DNA of 64,000 nucleotides, taken from Flavobacterium soyae (lineage in GTDB: Bacteria; Bacteroidota; Bacteroidia; Flavobacteriales; Flavobacteriaceae). Numbering within the stretch: position 1 is the stretch's first letter; each line of letters opens with the position of its first letter. The stretch spans positions 1-64,000 of the forward strand of contig NZ_JAJQXA010000018.1 of the NCBI RefSeq assembly GCF_021245985.1, written 5' to 3'. This document shows, piece after piece, positions 1 to 7,647 of the stretch. Made by a program: the position numbers and the translations under genes. The notes under the pieces were generated by a model. It saw nothing but the letters and a program-made list of their open reading frames with translations. It was not told the origin of the DNA and searched no databases.

Positions 1-62
1 AATCTTTAAAGACTACTTTTGAAGCTATACACACACCGCAATTTAATCAAATTGCAAGAATT

Positions 63-88
63 AGGAAAGCGAAAGCTTTCCTTTTTTT
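63..88 (+). terminator. Rho-independent terminator of an upstream gene
   Basis: A perfect 7-bp stem (GGAAAGC/GCTTTCC, extendable by one A-T pair) closed by a GAAA tetraloop is followed by a run of seven T. This is a textbook intrinsic terminator on the plus strand. It probably ends a gene lying left of the window; no start or convincing coding tail of that gene is visible in the first 60 bases. Confidence 0.8.
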
Positions 89-102
89 ATGCCACAAAAA
101 AA

Positions 103-124
103 GCTGCCTCACTTTTGAGACAGC
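103..124. repeat. Hairpin carrying a GAGACAG repeat core
   Basis: GCTGCCTC and GAGACAGC form an 8-bp stem with one mismatch and a six-base loop. An A-run on its left would read as a T-run on the minus strand. The core TTTTGAGACAG recurs at 1345-1355 and in reverse at 955-965, so this is one member of a local dispersed repeat. No minus-strand gene directly upstream explains a terminator here. Confidence 0.5.
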
Positions 125-189
125 CTCATACTTTTATAATCATCATTTTATTGAGCAAGAAACGGATTTTAATTGAAAAAAACAGAATG

Positions 190-197
190 TAATTTTG
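190..197 (+). promoter_or_regulatory. Candidate -7 promoter box of the DUF1203 gene
   Basis: TAATTTTG matches the Bacteroidota -7 consensus TANNTTTG exactly and lies 22 bases before the start codon at 220. A TTG at 173-175 is only 14 bases away, shorter than the usual -33 spacing, so the call rests on the -7 box. Confidence 0.35.
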
Positions 198-219
198 TTT
201 AAATTAAAGTTTAAAAGTT

Positions 220-699
220 ATGAAAAAATTTAAAATTGTTCCGGTAACAAAAGAATTTGCAAACAAAATCCGTAAAACGAATATTGATAATTTTGGCAAT
301 CAAGTTTATGAACAACCAGCATCTGGAAAAGGACCATGCAGGATTTCGTTAAAACCTTTTAAGGTCGGTGAAGATATCAGATTAGTTTTGGCTTACAGTC
401 CTTTTTCACAAAACAATGCTTTTAATCAATCTGGGCCTATATTTATTCATAAAAATGAGGTGGAAGAATATTCAGATATTTATAATTTTCCACCAGAAAT
501 AAAAGCTGATAAAGAAAATTTTCCTTTGTCGTTAATTGGTTATAATAAAGAACAAAAAATGATTTTTACAAAATTGGTTGGTGACAATGATGTTGATCAG
601 TTAATTTCTGAAATCTTTGAAACTGAAAAAGATGTTGAATATCTTCATGCTAGAAATTCAGAAGCTTGTTGTTTTATTTGTAAAATTGAAAGAGTATAA
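220..699 (+). CDS. DUF1203 domain-containing protein
   Basis: A 159-residue cytosolic protein without signal peptide or membrane segment. Residues about 35-80 carry the DUF1203 hallmarks: a GPCR segment, a GE followed by a hydrophobic strand and YSPF, then GPIFIH. The length matches the family. No biochemical function is established for DUF1203, and none is inferred here. A second family-like region near the C-terminus contains HARNSEACCF. The gene stands alone between the terminator at 63-88 and a repeat-rich gap, so it is probably monocistronic, with a possible -7 box at 190-197. The family call is quite certain; the role is unknown. Confidence 0.8.
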   Translation: MKKFKIVPVTKEFANKIRKTNIDNFGNQVYEQPASGKGPCRISLKPFKVGEDIRLVLAYSPFSQNNAFNQSGPIFIHKNEVEEYSDIYNFPPEIKADKENFPLSLIGYNKEQKMIFTKLVGDNDVDQLISEIFETEKDVEYLHARNSEACCFICKIERV

Positions 700-741
700 T
701 CGATGTCAATTGGGATGTAATTAAACGATCATTATATATAT

Positions 742-930
742 TCCCGTGGTTGAAACCACGAGCTGTATTTCAAAATAGAATAAAAAAGAGTTTTTTTTAA
801 TGTATCTTTTTAGTTTAATATTTTCTCTGCATTTACAAATACAATCCAATGTAAACATAGCCCGTGGTTTCAACCATGGGGATACAGATTGTGCTTTGAT
901 TGTGTCCCGTGGTTGAAACCACAGGCTATG
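742..930. repeat. Three copies of a GTGGTT palindromic repeat
   Basis: Copies lie at 743-760, 861-880 and 906-925. Each has a CCCGTGGTT arm, a two-base centre and an AACCAC-type arm, followed in two cases by GGCTATG or similar. The copy at 745-760 forms a perfect 7-bp stem around GA. A relative with changed but still paired bases (CCCAAGGTT..AACCTTGGG) lies at 50225-50244. These look like REP-type intergenic palindromes. They occupy the left part of a 670-base gap (700-1370) with no credible gene; an 85-codon open frame on the minus strand here is built from the repeats. Confidence 0.7.
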
Positions 931-949
931 TTTAAAATAGAAACCAAAA

Positions 950-1031
950 AAAAGAGGCTGTCTCAAAATAGACCGCACCCAAAAAGTTAGACGCTATATG
1001 GGGCAGTGCAAAAGTCGGAGCAGCCTCTTTT
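950..1031. other. Long-loop hairpin holding possible insertion-sequence end debris
   Basis: AAAAGAGGCTG (950-960) and CAGCCTCTTTT (1021-1031) are perfect 11-base inverted arms around a 60-base interior. The interior contains GACCGCACCCAAAAAGTTAG and GGGGCAGTGCAAAAGTC, which look like insertion-sequence termini from memory, with no transposase between them. A plausible reading is an element that landed in a hairpin loop and was lost, leaving its ends. The resemblance to a specific IS could not be checked. Confidence 0.4.
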
Positions 1032-1050
1032 TATTTTACATTTTTTTTTG

Positions 1051-1285
1051 TTCCGTAGGAACATTTCATAGGTAGAAATTATATTATTATCATCGTTTAC
1101 GTTCCGTAGGAACGTTTGATTTTGACATTGTTTTTTAATAATCTGGCATATCAAAGTTCCTACGGAACCTAAATGTGTCCGACCTCTATTTTTTCTACCT
1201 ATGAAACATTCTTAATGGAATGAAACCCGATATCAAAAAATAACAAGTTATATTCTTTGTCCCGTAGGAACATTTCATTTGTAGA
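1051..1285. repeat. Four copies of a TCCGTAGGA palindrome with arms
   Basis: GTTCCGTAGGAAC-type palindromes occur at 1050-1062, 1101-1113, 1156-1168 and 1260-1271. Two are followed by ATTTCAT and GTAGAAA, and an inverted copy of that flank (TTTCTACCTATGAAAC) lies at 1192-1207, so the units are longer than the palindrome. The form resembles the family at 53310-53447 in layout: a CTACC-type flank, GAAAC, then a short palindrome. No gene is seen in this stretch. Confidence 0.65.
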
Positions 1286-1334
1286 AACAAGTTAAGTTTG
1301 CATTAAAAACAAACAAATAATTATAGTAAAAGTG

Positions 1335-1366
1335 CTGTCTTGACTTTTGAGACAGTCTCTCTTTTT
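1335..1366. terminator. Weak terminator-like hairpin after the dehydrogenase operon
   Basis: CTGTCT (1335-1340) and AGACAG (1350-1355) form a 6-bp stem. The T-run at 1361-1366 is on the plus strand. For the minus-strand operon ending at 1371 the trailing tract is only CACTTTTA, so termination in that direction would be weaker. It shares the GAGACAG core with 117-124 and 955-965. Confidence 0.4.
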
Positions 1367-1370
1367 TGTA

Positions 1371-3575
1371 TTAAACCTTAACGGTTTCTATAATCTTATC
1401 CAGTGTAATTGGTAAATCCCTCACACGTTTTCCGGTTGCGTTAAAAACAGCATTTGCGATTGCCGGCGCCATTCCTACCAAAGCCGTTTCTCCAAGACCT
1501 TTTGTTCCCATTGGATTGCTGATGGGATCTTTTTTATTGACGAAGAAAACTTCTTGTTTTTCAATATCGGCATTTACGGGAACATGATAATCAGCGAAAT
1601 TATTGTTGATTGGACGGCCAAAACGATGATCGATTTCCAATGCTTCCATTAATCCCATTCCGATACCTCCAACTGCACCGCCATACATTTGTCCGGCAGA
1701 AGTTTTTTGGTTGATAACCGTTCCAATATCAGCACACGAAACAACATGCGCCAAACGTATTTTACCCAAATTCGGATTCACTAATACTTTTACAAAGTGA
1801 ACTGAAAACGAATAAATTGAATATTTCCTAGCTTCATCCGTTCCTTTTGATTGATTTTCAACCTCTAATCCATCTAACTTATTGGAACTAAGCAAAGAAG
1901 TCAAGGCAACCGTTTTAGCGGTATCTTTTGTTGAAGAAATTACTCCATTTGCAAAAGCTAAATCTGTAATTGGAGTTCCTTTTAAAACCGGATTTTCAGT
2001 CGCTAAACCTAACACTTTACTTACCAGTAAATTACACGCATCATGAACCGCAGAACCAACAGATGAAGTCGTTGCCGAACCTCCCTGTGTCGGGCCTTTT
2101 GGCAGTCCGCTTTTCCCCATTTCAATAATTACATTCTCTGCGGATAAACCTGTTATTTCAGCACCAATTGCCGTCATCATAGTTGCCGTTCCCGGCCCCA
2201 TATCGTTGACACTGCACTGGAGAACTAAATTCCCATCGGGTAAAAATTTTGCTTTTACAGAAGTTGGGCTTCTATAACAGCCAAAAGTTCCAGTTCCCAT
2301 TCCGTAACCTACAAGCCAGTCTCCTTCTTTTACAGAACCTGGTTCGTTTTTACGGTTTTTCCAGCCAATGCGTTCCATTCCGCCTTCGTAACATTCTAAG
2401 AGATATTTACTGCTCCACGGTCTATTTTGTTCCAAATCTTTCTCAGCATAATTAAGCTTTCGAAATTCAATTGGATCTAAGTTTAATTTATAGGCCATTT
2501 CATCCATTGCACATTCTAATGCAAAAGAACCTGTTGCTTCGCCCGGACCACGCATCCAGATTGGCGTACAAGTGTCCAGAGGCACGATTCGATAACGTGT
2601 CGAAACATTTTCACAATCGTAAATAAATCGGGACATATTTACCGTTCCTTCCATGAAATCTTCATAACTCGAAGTCATCGCAACGGCTTCATGCGTTAAA
2701 CCCGTTAGTTTTCCTGCTTTTGTAGCGCCAAGACCCATTTTTTGAATGGTATAAGGTCTAAAACCAACATTGGTAAACATTTGCTCTCGGTGCAAAACTA
2801 ATTTTACCGGGCGGTTTAATTTCTTTGCTCCTATCAATGCCGCAATTTCATACGGCCAGGTATGTAATCCCATTCCAAATGCACCTCCAAGATATTCAGA
2901 GTGTACTTCAACATCTTCTGCAGGAACATCAAAAACTCCTGCAACACTTCGGCGTGTTCCTTCAACACCTTGGCTTTTGGTATATAAAATTGGTTTGTTT
3001 CCGTCCCATTTTGCGATAATGTTCGCCAGTTCCATCGGGTTATGAACTTCTGTTGGAATCGTATAATCGGCTTCAAATATGACTTCTGCATTTTTGTAAC
3101 CATCGTGAACTCCTCTGTGGTAATCATTCCCTTTATCTGTTTCTACTTTTTTCTCTTTATCCGCCGCTTTTTGAAGTTCAGTCGAATGTTCTTCTTTAAA
3201 ATAATCGGCTTTAATTAAACTCGCCGCATATTGCATACGTTCAAAAGTATCGGCAATTACCAATGCAATTGGCTGATCGTAGTATAATATCGAGTCATCT
3301 TTGAAAATCTGCAGCGGCTGACCAAAATTATGTTTGTCTTTTGCTTTTTGATATCCGGCAGGTTTGTCTACGTTTAAATGCGTAATAACAGCCAGAACTC
3401 CCGGCGCCCATTCTGCTTTTTTAGTATCGATGGTTTTGATTCTTCCTTTTGCAATCGTACTTCCCACCAAACAGGCATACACTACTCCAGGCGTTTTATA
3501 TTCGGCAGAATAAGTTGCCGATCCTGTTACTTTAGCAAATCCGTCAACTCTATTAATATTACTTGTCTTGCTCAT
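1371..3575 (-). CDS. Molybdopterin-binding subunit of a xanthine/aldehyde oxidoreductase
   Basis: A 734-residue catalytic subunit of the xanthine oxidase family, close in size and layout to PaoC/YagR. The N-terminal a/b-hammerhead domain spans about 1-130, followed by the molybdopterin-binding domain. SQGVEG at 201-206 and GGAFG at 230-234 mark the cofactor-binding loops. The family's catalytic glutamate is present at about residue 696 in KGLGETAL. It has no signal peptide, so export would depend on the Tat-bearing small subunit. It is the last gene of a three-gene operon, 8 bases after the FAD subunit. Substrate (purine or aldehyde) cannot be read from sequence; the Tat signal and extra Fe-S cluster in the partners favour a periplasmic aldehyde oxidoreductase. 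Confidence 0.9.
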   Translation of the reverse strand: MSKTSNINRVDGFAKVTGSATYSAEYKTPGVVYACLVGSTIAKGRIKTIDTKKAEWAPGVLAVITHLNVDKPAGYQKAKDKHNFGQPLQIFKDDSILYYDQPIALVIADTFERMQYAASLIKADYFKEEHSTELQKAADKEKKVETDKGNDYHRGVHDGYKNAEVIFEADYTIPTEVHNPMELANIIAKWDGNKPILYTKSQGVEGTRRSVAGVFDVPAEDVEVHSEYLGGAFGMGLHTWPYEIAALIGAKKLNRPVKLVLHREQMFTNVGFRPYTIQKMGLGATKAGKLTGLTHEAVAMTSSYEDFMEGTVNMSRFIYDCENVSTRYRIVPLDTCTPIWMRGPGEATGSFALECAMDEMAYKLNLDPIEFRKLNYAEKDLEQNRPWSSKYLLECYEGGMERIGWKNRKNEPGSVKEGDWLVGYGMGTGTFGCYRSPTSVKAKFLPDGNLVLQCSVNDMGPGTATMMTAIGAEITGLSAENVIIEMGKSGLPKGPTQGGSATTSSVGSAVHDACNLLVSKVLGLATENPVLKGTPITDLAFANGVISSTKDTAKTVALTSLLSSNKLDGLEVENQSKGTDEARKYSIYSFSVHFVKVLVNPNLGKIRLAHVVSCADIGTVINQKTSAGQMYGGAVGGIGMGLMEALEIDHRFGRPINNNFADYHVPVNADIEKQEVFFVNKKDPISNPMGTKGLGETALVGMAPAIANAVFNATGKRVRDLPITLDKIIETVKV

Positions 3576-3583
3576 AATTCTAA

Positions 3584-4564
3584 TTATTTTGATGCTGCTA
3601 TTGTAAGTGCTTCTGTTATTGCATTTGGACCAAGCGTTAATTTAAAATCATTGCCTCCGTATGCTTTCGCACCTTTCATTGACAAATCTGCCGCTTTTCT
3701 AAATATCTCTTCCGAAACTGTTTTTCCTTTCAGGAATTCTTCTGCTTCAGTTAATCTCCATGGTTTATGTGCAACACCTCCCATTGCAAGTCTAACATCA
3801 TTAATCACATTATTTTTAAGATCTAAAGCTACAGCAACAGAAACTAATGCAAAAGCATAACTCGTCCTGTCACGAACTTTCAAATAATGCACATTTTTGG
3901 TAAAATTATTATCGGGAATTTCAATTGAAGTTATCAATTCTTTACTTTCTAAAGTATTGTCTTTTTCGGGAGTATTTCCGGGCAGGCGATGAAAATCTGT
4001 AAATTTAATTTGTCTTTTCCCTTTCGGGCCTTCCACTAAAACAGCAGCATCTAATGCTGCCAATGCTACACACATATCACTCGGGTGAACAGCAATGCAG
4101 CTGTCTGAAGCTCCAAAAATAGCCGCCATCCTGTTAGAACCGCCAATGGCACCGCAGCCGCTTTTGGGAGTTCGCTTATTGCATGGCATATCCGTATTAT
4201 AAAAATACGAGCAACGCGTTTTTTGCAGCATATTACCGCCAACAGTTGCCATGTGCCTGATTTGCTGAGACGCTCCGGCCGCTAATGCTAAAGCTAACAA
4301 AGGATATTTTTCTTTAATGGATGCATCTTCGGCTACCTGACTATTTTTAGCCAATGCACCAATTGAAACTTTTCCGGTTAGAAATTCTATTTTTGCTAAA
4401 TCTAATCCTGTAATGTCAACTAGTTTGTCTGGAGCTACGACATTCTTTTTCATTAAATCTACCAGATTTGTTCCGCCGGCGATAAACATAGCTTCTTTTT
4501 CTTTGCTGATGTTCGATACCGCTGAACTCGAAGATAATGCTTTAATTATTTGAAAATTTTTCAT
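3584..4564 (-). CDS. FAD-binding subunit of the molybdenum oxidoreductase, with 4Fe-4S site
   Basis: A 326-residue protein of the CO-dehydrogenase flavoprotein/PaoB type. The FAD-binding fold is shown by FIAGGTNLVDLM at 27-38 and ATVGGNM at 106-112. An insertion with cysteines at 118, 128, 137 and 156 matches the arrangement that binds an extra 4Fe-4S cluster in PaoB-like proteins, which ordinary xanthine dehydrogenase flavin subunits lack. The start overlaps the stop of the small-subunit gene by four bases, indicating translational coupling. It passes electrons between the 2Fe-2S subunit and an acceptor. There is no signal peptide; it is probably exported as part of the folded complex. Confidence 0.9.
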   Translation of the reverse strand: MKNFQIIKALSSSSAVSNISKEKEAMFIAGGTNLVDLMKKNVVAPDKLVDITGLDLAKIEFLTGKVSIGALAKNSQVAEDASIKEKYPLLALALAAGASQQIRHMATVGGNMLQKTRCSYFYNTDMPCNKRTPKSGCGAIGGSNRMAAIFGASDSCIAVHPSDMCVALAALDAAVLVEGPKGKRQIKFTDFHRLPGNTPEKDNTLESKELITSIEIPDNNFTKNVHYLKVRDRTSYAFALVSVAVALDLKNNVINDVRLAMGGVAHKPWRLTEAEEFLKGKTVSEEIFRKAADLSMKGAKAYGGNDFKLTLGPNAITEALTIAASK

Positions 4565-5199
4565 AATTCCTTCCCTCCTTCCTTCACTTCAGTTATAGCA
4601 TCAACAATATTATGATAAGCGCCGCATCGACAGATGTTTCCGCTCATATATTCTCTAATTTCTTCACGGCTGTTGGCATGGCCTTCTTTGATACAGGCAA
4701 TTCCAGACATGATTTGTCCCGGCGTGCAATAACCGCACTGAAAACCGTCATGTTTGATAAAAGCTTCCTGCATTGGGTGCAGCTTTTTTCCTTTTACAAG
4801 TCCTTCGATTGTAGTTACCTGAGCGTTTTGCTGCATGGTTGCCAAAGTCAGACAGGACAAAATTCGGGTTCCGTTTACGTGAACTGTACACGCACCGCAT
4901 TGACCGTGGTCACAGCCTTTTTTTGTTCCGGTAAGCTGCAGTTGTTCTCTTAATAAATCAAGTAAAGTAGTCCTTGGCTCTATATTAAGATTGTGTTTTT
5001 TGCCATTTACTTCGATAGAAAGCGGTACAGTTTCTAAATACTCCGCTATTTTTTCATCCCATTTGTTCTCTGAAGCCATAACCAATGAAGGCGGTGCCAG
5101 TGCAAGGGCAGTCAAAAGTCCTGATTTTTTTATAAAGTCACGACGGGAATTTGAGTCATTCTCTGTTACTTTATCTGGATTTGTTTTTTTAGAAGCCAT
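4561..5199 (-). CDS. 2Fe-2S subunit with Tat signal (PaoA-like)
   Basis: A 212-residue small subunit. A twin-arginine signal, SRRDFIKKSG at 18-27 with a following hydrophobic stretch, predicts Tat export of the assembled complex. The plant-type 2Fe-2S site has cysteines at 96, 101, 104 and 116. The second, helical 2Fe-2S domain has cysteines 155, 158, 190 and 192 (CGYC and CRCG). This is the first gene of the operon and is read divergently from the cysteine desulfurase at 5567. A TAAATTTG box at 5243-5250 fits a promoter. The combination of Tat small subunit, Fe-S-bearing flavin subunit and 734-residue Mo subunit is that of the E. coli PaoABC periplasmic aldehyde oxidoreductase; true substrate unknown. 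Confidence 0.9.
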   Translation of the reverse strand: MASKKTNPDKVTENDSNSRRDFIKKSGLLTALALAPPSLVMASENKWDEKIAEYLETVPLSIEVNGKKHNLNIEPRTTLLDLLREQLQLTGTKKGCDHGQCGACTVHVNGTRILSCLTLATMQQNAQVTTIEGLVKGKKLHPMQEAFIKHDGFQCGYCTPGQIMSGIACIKEGHANSREEIREYMSGNICRCGAYHNIVDAITEVKEGGKEL

Positions 5200-5242
5200 T
5201 CCATCTCTCTTTTAAATTAGCAAAATCTCTTGGGTATTCTAA

Positions 5243-5250
5243 CAAATTTA
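5243..5250 (-). promoter_or_regulatory. Candidate -7 box of the molybdenum oxidoreductase operon
   Basis: On the minus strand the bases read TAAATTTG, an exact TANNTTTG match, 43 bases before the start codon at 5199. A TTTG lies at 5265-5268, but only 14 bases away, so the -33 element is uncertain. Confidence 0.4.
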
Positions 5251-5312
5251 ACAATCTTAATCCACAAAAAGTTATGAAATTCAAACATTGTGCTTATTTA
5301 GAATAATTACAA

Positions 5313-5513
5313 TTTCTGTGTGTATTTTTTAGCGCAAAGTGCGCAAAGGTTTTTATCGCAAAGCACGCAAAGATTTTTTATCTTGCGTTATGCCGAATGA
5401 AGGCAAAGTTCGCAAAGCTGGAATTGACAAAGCTTTGCGAACTTTGCATACGCTTAACACAATGTGAAATAAAAAAACTTTGCGTGCTTTGCGCTAAAAA
5501 ATACACACAGAAA
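5313..5513. repeat. 200-base nested inverted repeat upstream of the cysteine desulfurase
   Basis: The outer arms, 5313-5339 and 5487-5513, are perfect 27-base reverse complements. Inside, 5403-5419 and 5431-5447 are perfect 17-base reverse complements around an 11-base loop. The arms are built from repeats of CGCAAAG and TTTGCG. The structure fills most of the 367-base gap between divergent genes and ends 53 bases before the start codon at 5567. A degenerate relative lies at 55643-55735. Confidence 0.9.
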
Positions 5514-5566
5514 CAGATTTATTATTTACATTGAAAATTGTATTTTTACGAGATTAAGTTTTAACT

Positions 5567-6715
5567 ATGCCAAATCAGCAACATATTTATCTTGACAATA
5601 ATGCTACAACTCGTGTTGATGAACGGGTTTTAAAAGCTATGCTTCCTTATTTTACTGCTTTCTATGCCAATTCTACAAGCAGACATATTGCAGGATTAAC
5701 AGTAAACGAAGCCGTCGAAAATGCTGCCTGGCAGACTGCTGATTTGATTAATGCCGATGCTGATGAAATTATTTTTACTTCGGGAGCTACCGAAGCAATA
5801 AATCTGGCCATAAAAGGTTTAGCCGATCAAAACCGAAAACATATAATTACTATCCAAACTGAACATAAAGCGGTTCTCGAAACTTGTCGTTTTATGGAAA
5901 GTATTGGCTTTGAAGTCAGTTACCTCCCTGTTAATTGTGAAGGGATTTTAGATCTTAATCTTTTAAGTGAAATTATTACAGATAAATCACTGGTTTTCAT
6001 AGGAATGATTTCTAATAACGAAACAGGTGTCATACAAAATATCAGCGAAATTTATACGATTCTTAAAAGTAAAAATGTCCTTTTTTTGTGTGATGCAACT
6101 CAGGCGGCAGGAAGAATTCCAATTGACGTTAAAACTTTAGGAATTGATCTTTTGACTTTGTCTGCACATAAATTTTACGGCCCAAAAGGCATTGGTGCTT
6201 TGTACATTTCGGCGAAAGCCAAACCAAAATTGCTTCCTCAAATTACAGGCGGCGGCCAGCAGCGAAAATTACGCAGCGGAACGCTTAACACACCCGGAAT
6301 TATTGGTTTAGGTAAAGCTTCTGAAATAGCTGTAAATGAATTAGAAACAGATAAAAACAGAATTAAAATTTTACGTAATAAACTAGAAAATGGTTTACTG
6401 CAATTTGAGGGTTCTTTTGTAAATGGAAATATTCAAAACCGAATTTATAATACTTCAAATATTTGTTTTCCTGGTGTAAATTCAGAACAGCTTATTATGG
6501 CTTTGGGAAATATTTCGGTTTCAAATGGGGCTTCTTGTTCGGCAGTTACGTCTGAGCCTTCGCATGTTTTAAAAGCGATGGGACTGTCTGATGAGGAGGC
6601 TTTGAGTTCGATTCGGTTTAGTTTGGGGAGATTTACTACTTTGGAGGAAATTGATATTGTTGTTGAGCGGGTTTTGAACTTAGCTCGCCAATTGGTTTTG
6701 CCACTAAGGCACTAA
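5567..6715 (+). CDS. Cysteine desulfurase, NifS/IscS-type
   Basis: A 382-residue PLP-dependent class V aminotransferase that would release sulfur from L-cysteine as an enzyme persulfide. YLDNNATT at 8-15 starts the fold, the PLP lysine is K202 in SAHKFYGPKG, RSGT is at 236-239, and the sulfur-carrying cysteine is C324 in NGASCSAVTSE. It lies between a molybdenum oxidoreductase operon and the XdhC/MobA genes. This position suggests that it supplies sulfur for the terminal Mo=S ligand, as NifS4 does with XdhC in Rhodobacter capsulatus, rather than for general Fe-S assembly; that is inference. The last residues (LPLRH) are encoded by a CACTAAG-repeat that continues past the stop, so the native C-terminus may have been altered. 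Confidence 0.9.
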   Translation: MPNQQHIYLDNNATTRVDERVLKAMLPYFTAFYANSTSRHIAGLTVNEAVENAAWQTADLINADADEIIFTSGATEAINLAIKGLADQNRKHIITIQTEHKAVLETCRFMESIGFEVSYLPVNCEGILDLNLLSEIITDKSLVFIGMISNNETGVIQNISEIYTILKSKNVLFLCDATQAAGRIPIDVKTLGIDLLTLSAHKFYGPKGIGALYISAKAKPKLLPQITGGGQQRKLRSGTLNTPGIIGLGKASEIAVNELETDKNRIKILRNKLENGLLQFEGSFVNGNIQNRIYNTSNICFPGVNSEQLIMALGNISVSNGASCSAVTSEPSHVLKAMGLSDEEALSSIRFSLGRFTTLEEIDIVVERVLNLARQLVLPLRH

Positions 6716-6724
6716 GACACTAAG
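6695..6724 (+). repeat. CACTAAG short tandem repeat over the end of the cysteine desulfurase gene
   Basis: CCACTAAG, GCACTAAG and ACACTAAG follow each other at 8-base steps and the stop codon of the upstream gene lies within them. A degenerate relative (AACTAAG, TACTGAG, TTCTAAG) lies at 49892-49922. Both precede a composite palindrome cluster of the GCCTCCAG type. Confidence 0.6.
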
Positions 6725-6755
6725 TTTTTTTATTTGCTTTGAGAAATAATCTCGT

Positions 6756-6998
6756 AAAGTCGCAGTCCCGAGGTTTCGGGAGCAAAGTTTTTTATTAGTT
6801 GCCTCCAGTTTTAACTGGAGGAGGAAATAGATTAAGGTTTAAAAGGCTTTAGCCAAACTTCGGCTAGTTTGGGCTAAAGCCTTTTCTATTCTTGCTTAGA
6901 ACCTCCAGCTAAAGCTGGAGGCAATTGAATTAAATCTTAAAAACTTTGCGTTAAAACTGGAGGCAGCTAACAAAAAAACTTTGCGTCTCTGCGACTTT
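6756..6998. repeat. Multi-layer nested palindrome between convergent genes
   Basis: Several inverted pairs sit one inside the next. AAAGTCGCAG (6756-6765) pairs with CTGCGACTTT (6989-6998). GCAAAGTTTTTT (6782-6793) pairs with AAAAAACTTTGC (6973-6984). GCCTCCAG (6801-6808) pairs with CTGGAGGC (6915-6922). GGCTTTAGCC (6845-6854) pairs with GGCTAAAGCC (6872-6881). Local hairpins such as TCCCGAGGTTTCGGGA also occur. The cluster fills the 311-base gap between the ends of the cysteine desulfurase and nucleotidyltransferase genes. A sister copy is at 49987-50117. Confidence 0.85.
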
Positions 6999-7026
6999 GC
7001 AAGATTAAAACATATAGCAAATTACT

Positions 7027-7647
7027 CTACTCAGAAACTAATTTGTTATAATCCTCTTCTGTATCAATATCAATATTACCTTTTTCGAAAGGAATTGAAT
7101 AGACGTCATTTTGATGCTTTTTAATGATTTTTTTTGCTCCTTCCTGCCCACTCAATTCAAGCAATTCATTAAAATATTTTTTATGGAATAAAACCGGAGT
7201 TCCTAAGGTTTCGGAATAAGCAGAAGCTATAATTCTTTTTTTGCTTTTATGATAGTGCCTAATTAAATGTTCAAAAATTAAATTGTTAACAAAGGGTTGA
7301 TCACAAACGGCAAAAATACATTCATTGCTATCAGGTTTTAAAAGCAATAATTCATTTAATCCTTTTACAATTGAAGATGACATTCCGGTTTCCCATTCGG
7401 GATTAAAACAAATATTTATTTCTGCAGTATTAAGCTGTTTTTCTACTTCATTATGATTCGCACCTGTTACCACTATAACAAATGAATTGTACACTTTTAA
7501 AGCTTCAGAAATCGTGTTCTTTAAAAGAGTTGATCCTTTATATTTTAATAATTGCTTTGGTCTTCCTAATCTTGAAGAATTCCCTGCAGCCAAAATTATA
7601 ATAGCGGTTTTATATTTAAATTTATCTTTCATAATGAATTTCGTCAT
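7027..7647 (-). CDS. Nucleotidyltransferase, MobA/MocA-type (molybdenum cofactor maturation)
   Basis: A protein of 206 residues, or 201 if translation starts at the second ATG at 7632. It has the NTP-transferase fold: IILAAGNSSRLGRPKQLLKY near the N-terminus is the nucleotide-binding signature, and VCDQPFV at about 99-105 is the metal-binding region. Sequence type and neighbours indicate molybdenum cofactor cytidylyl- or guanylyltransferase. Xanthine oxidase-type enzymes whose Mo subunit resembles PaoC usually need the cytosine dinucleotide form, which would favour MocA. The gene overlaps the end of xdhC, so the two are translationally coupled. It acts in the cytosol before Tat export of the enzyme. 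Confidence 0.85.
   Translation of the reverse strand: MTKFIMKDKFKYKTAIIILAAGNSSRLGRPKQLLKYKGSTLLKNTISEALKVYNSFVIVVTGANHNEVEKQLNTAEINICFNPEWETGMSSSIVKGLNELLLLKPDSNECIFAVCDQPFVNNLIFEHLIRHYHKSKKRIIASAYSETLGTPVLFHKKYFNELLELSGQEGAKKIIKKHQNDVYSIPFEKGNIDIDTEEDYNKLVSE

Noticed and set aside
3..173. 57-codon frame open from the left edge on the plus strand
   Set aside because: It runs through the strong terminator at 63-88 and a hairpin, so it is unlikely to be a coding tail. A six-codon tail in another frame (stop at 20-22) is possible but too short to call.
721..978. 85-codon open frame on the minus strand
   Set aside because: It is composed of GTGGTT palindromes and the hairpin arm at 950-960; the product has no family character.
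3378..3860. 160-codon plus-strand frame across the dehydrogenase genes
   Set aside because: It is antisense to two well-supported subunit genes and has no recognisable domain.
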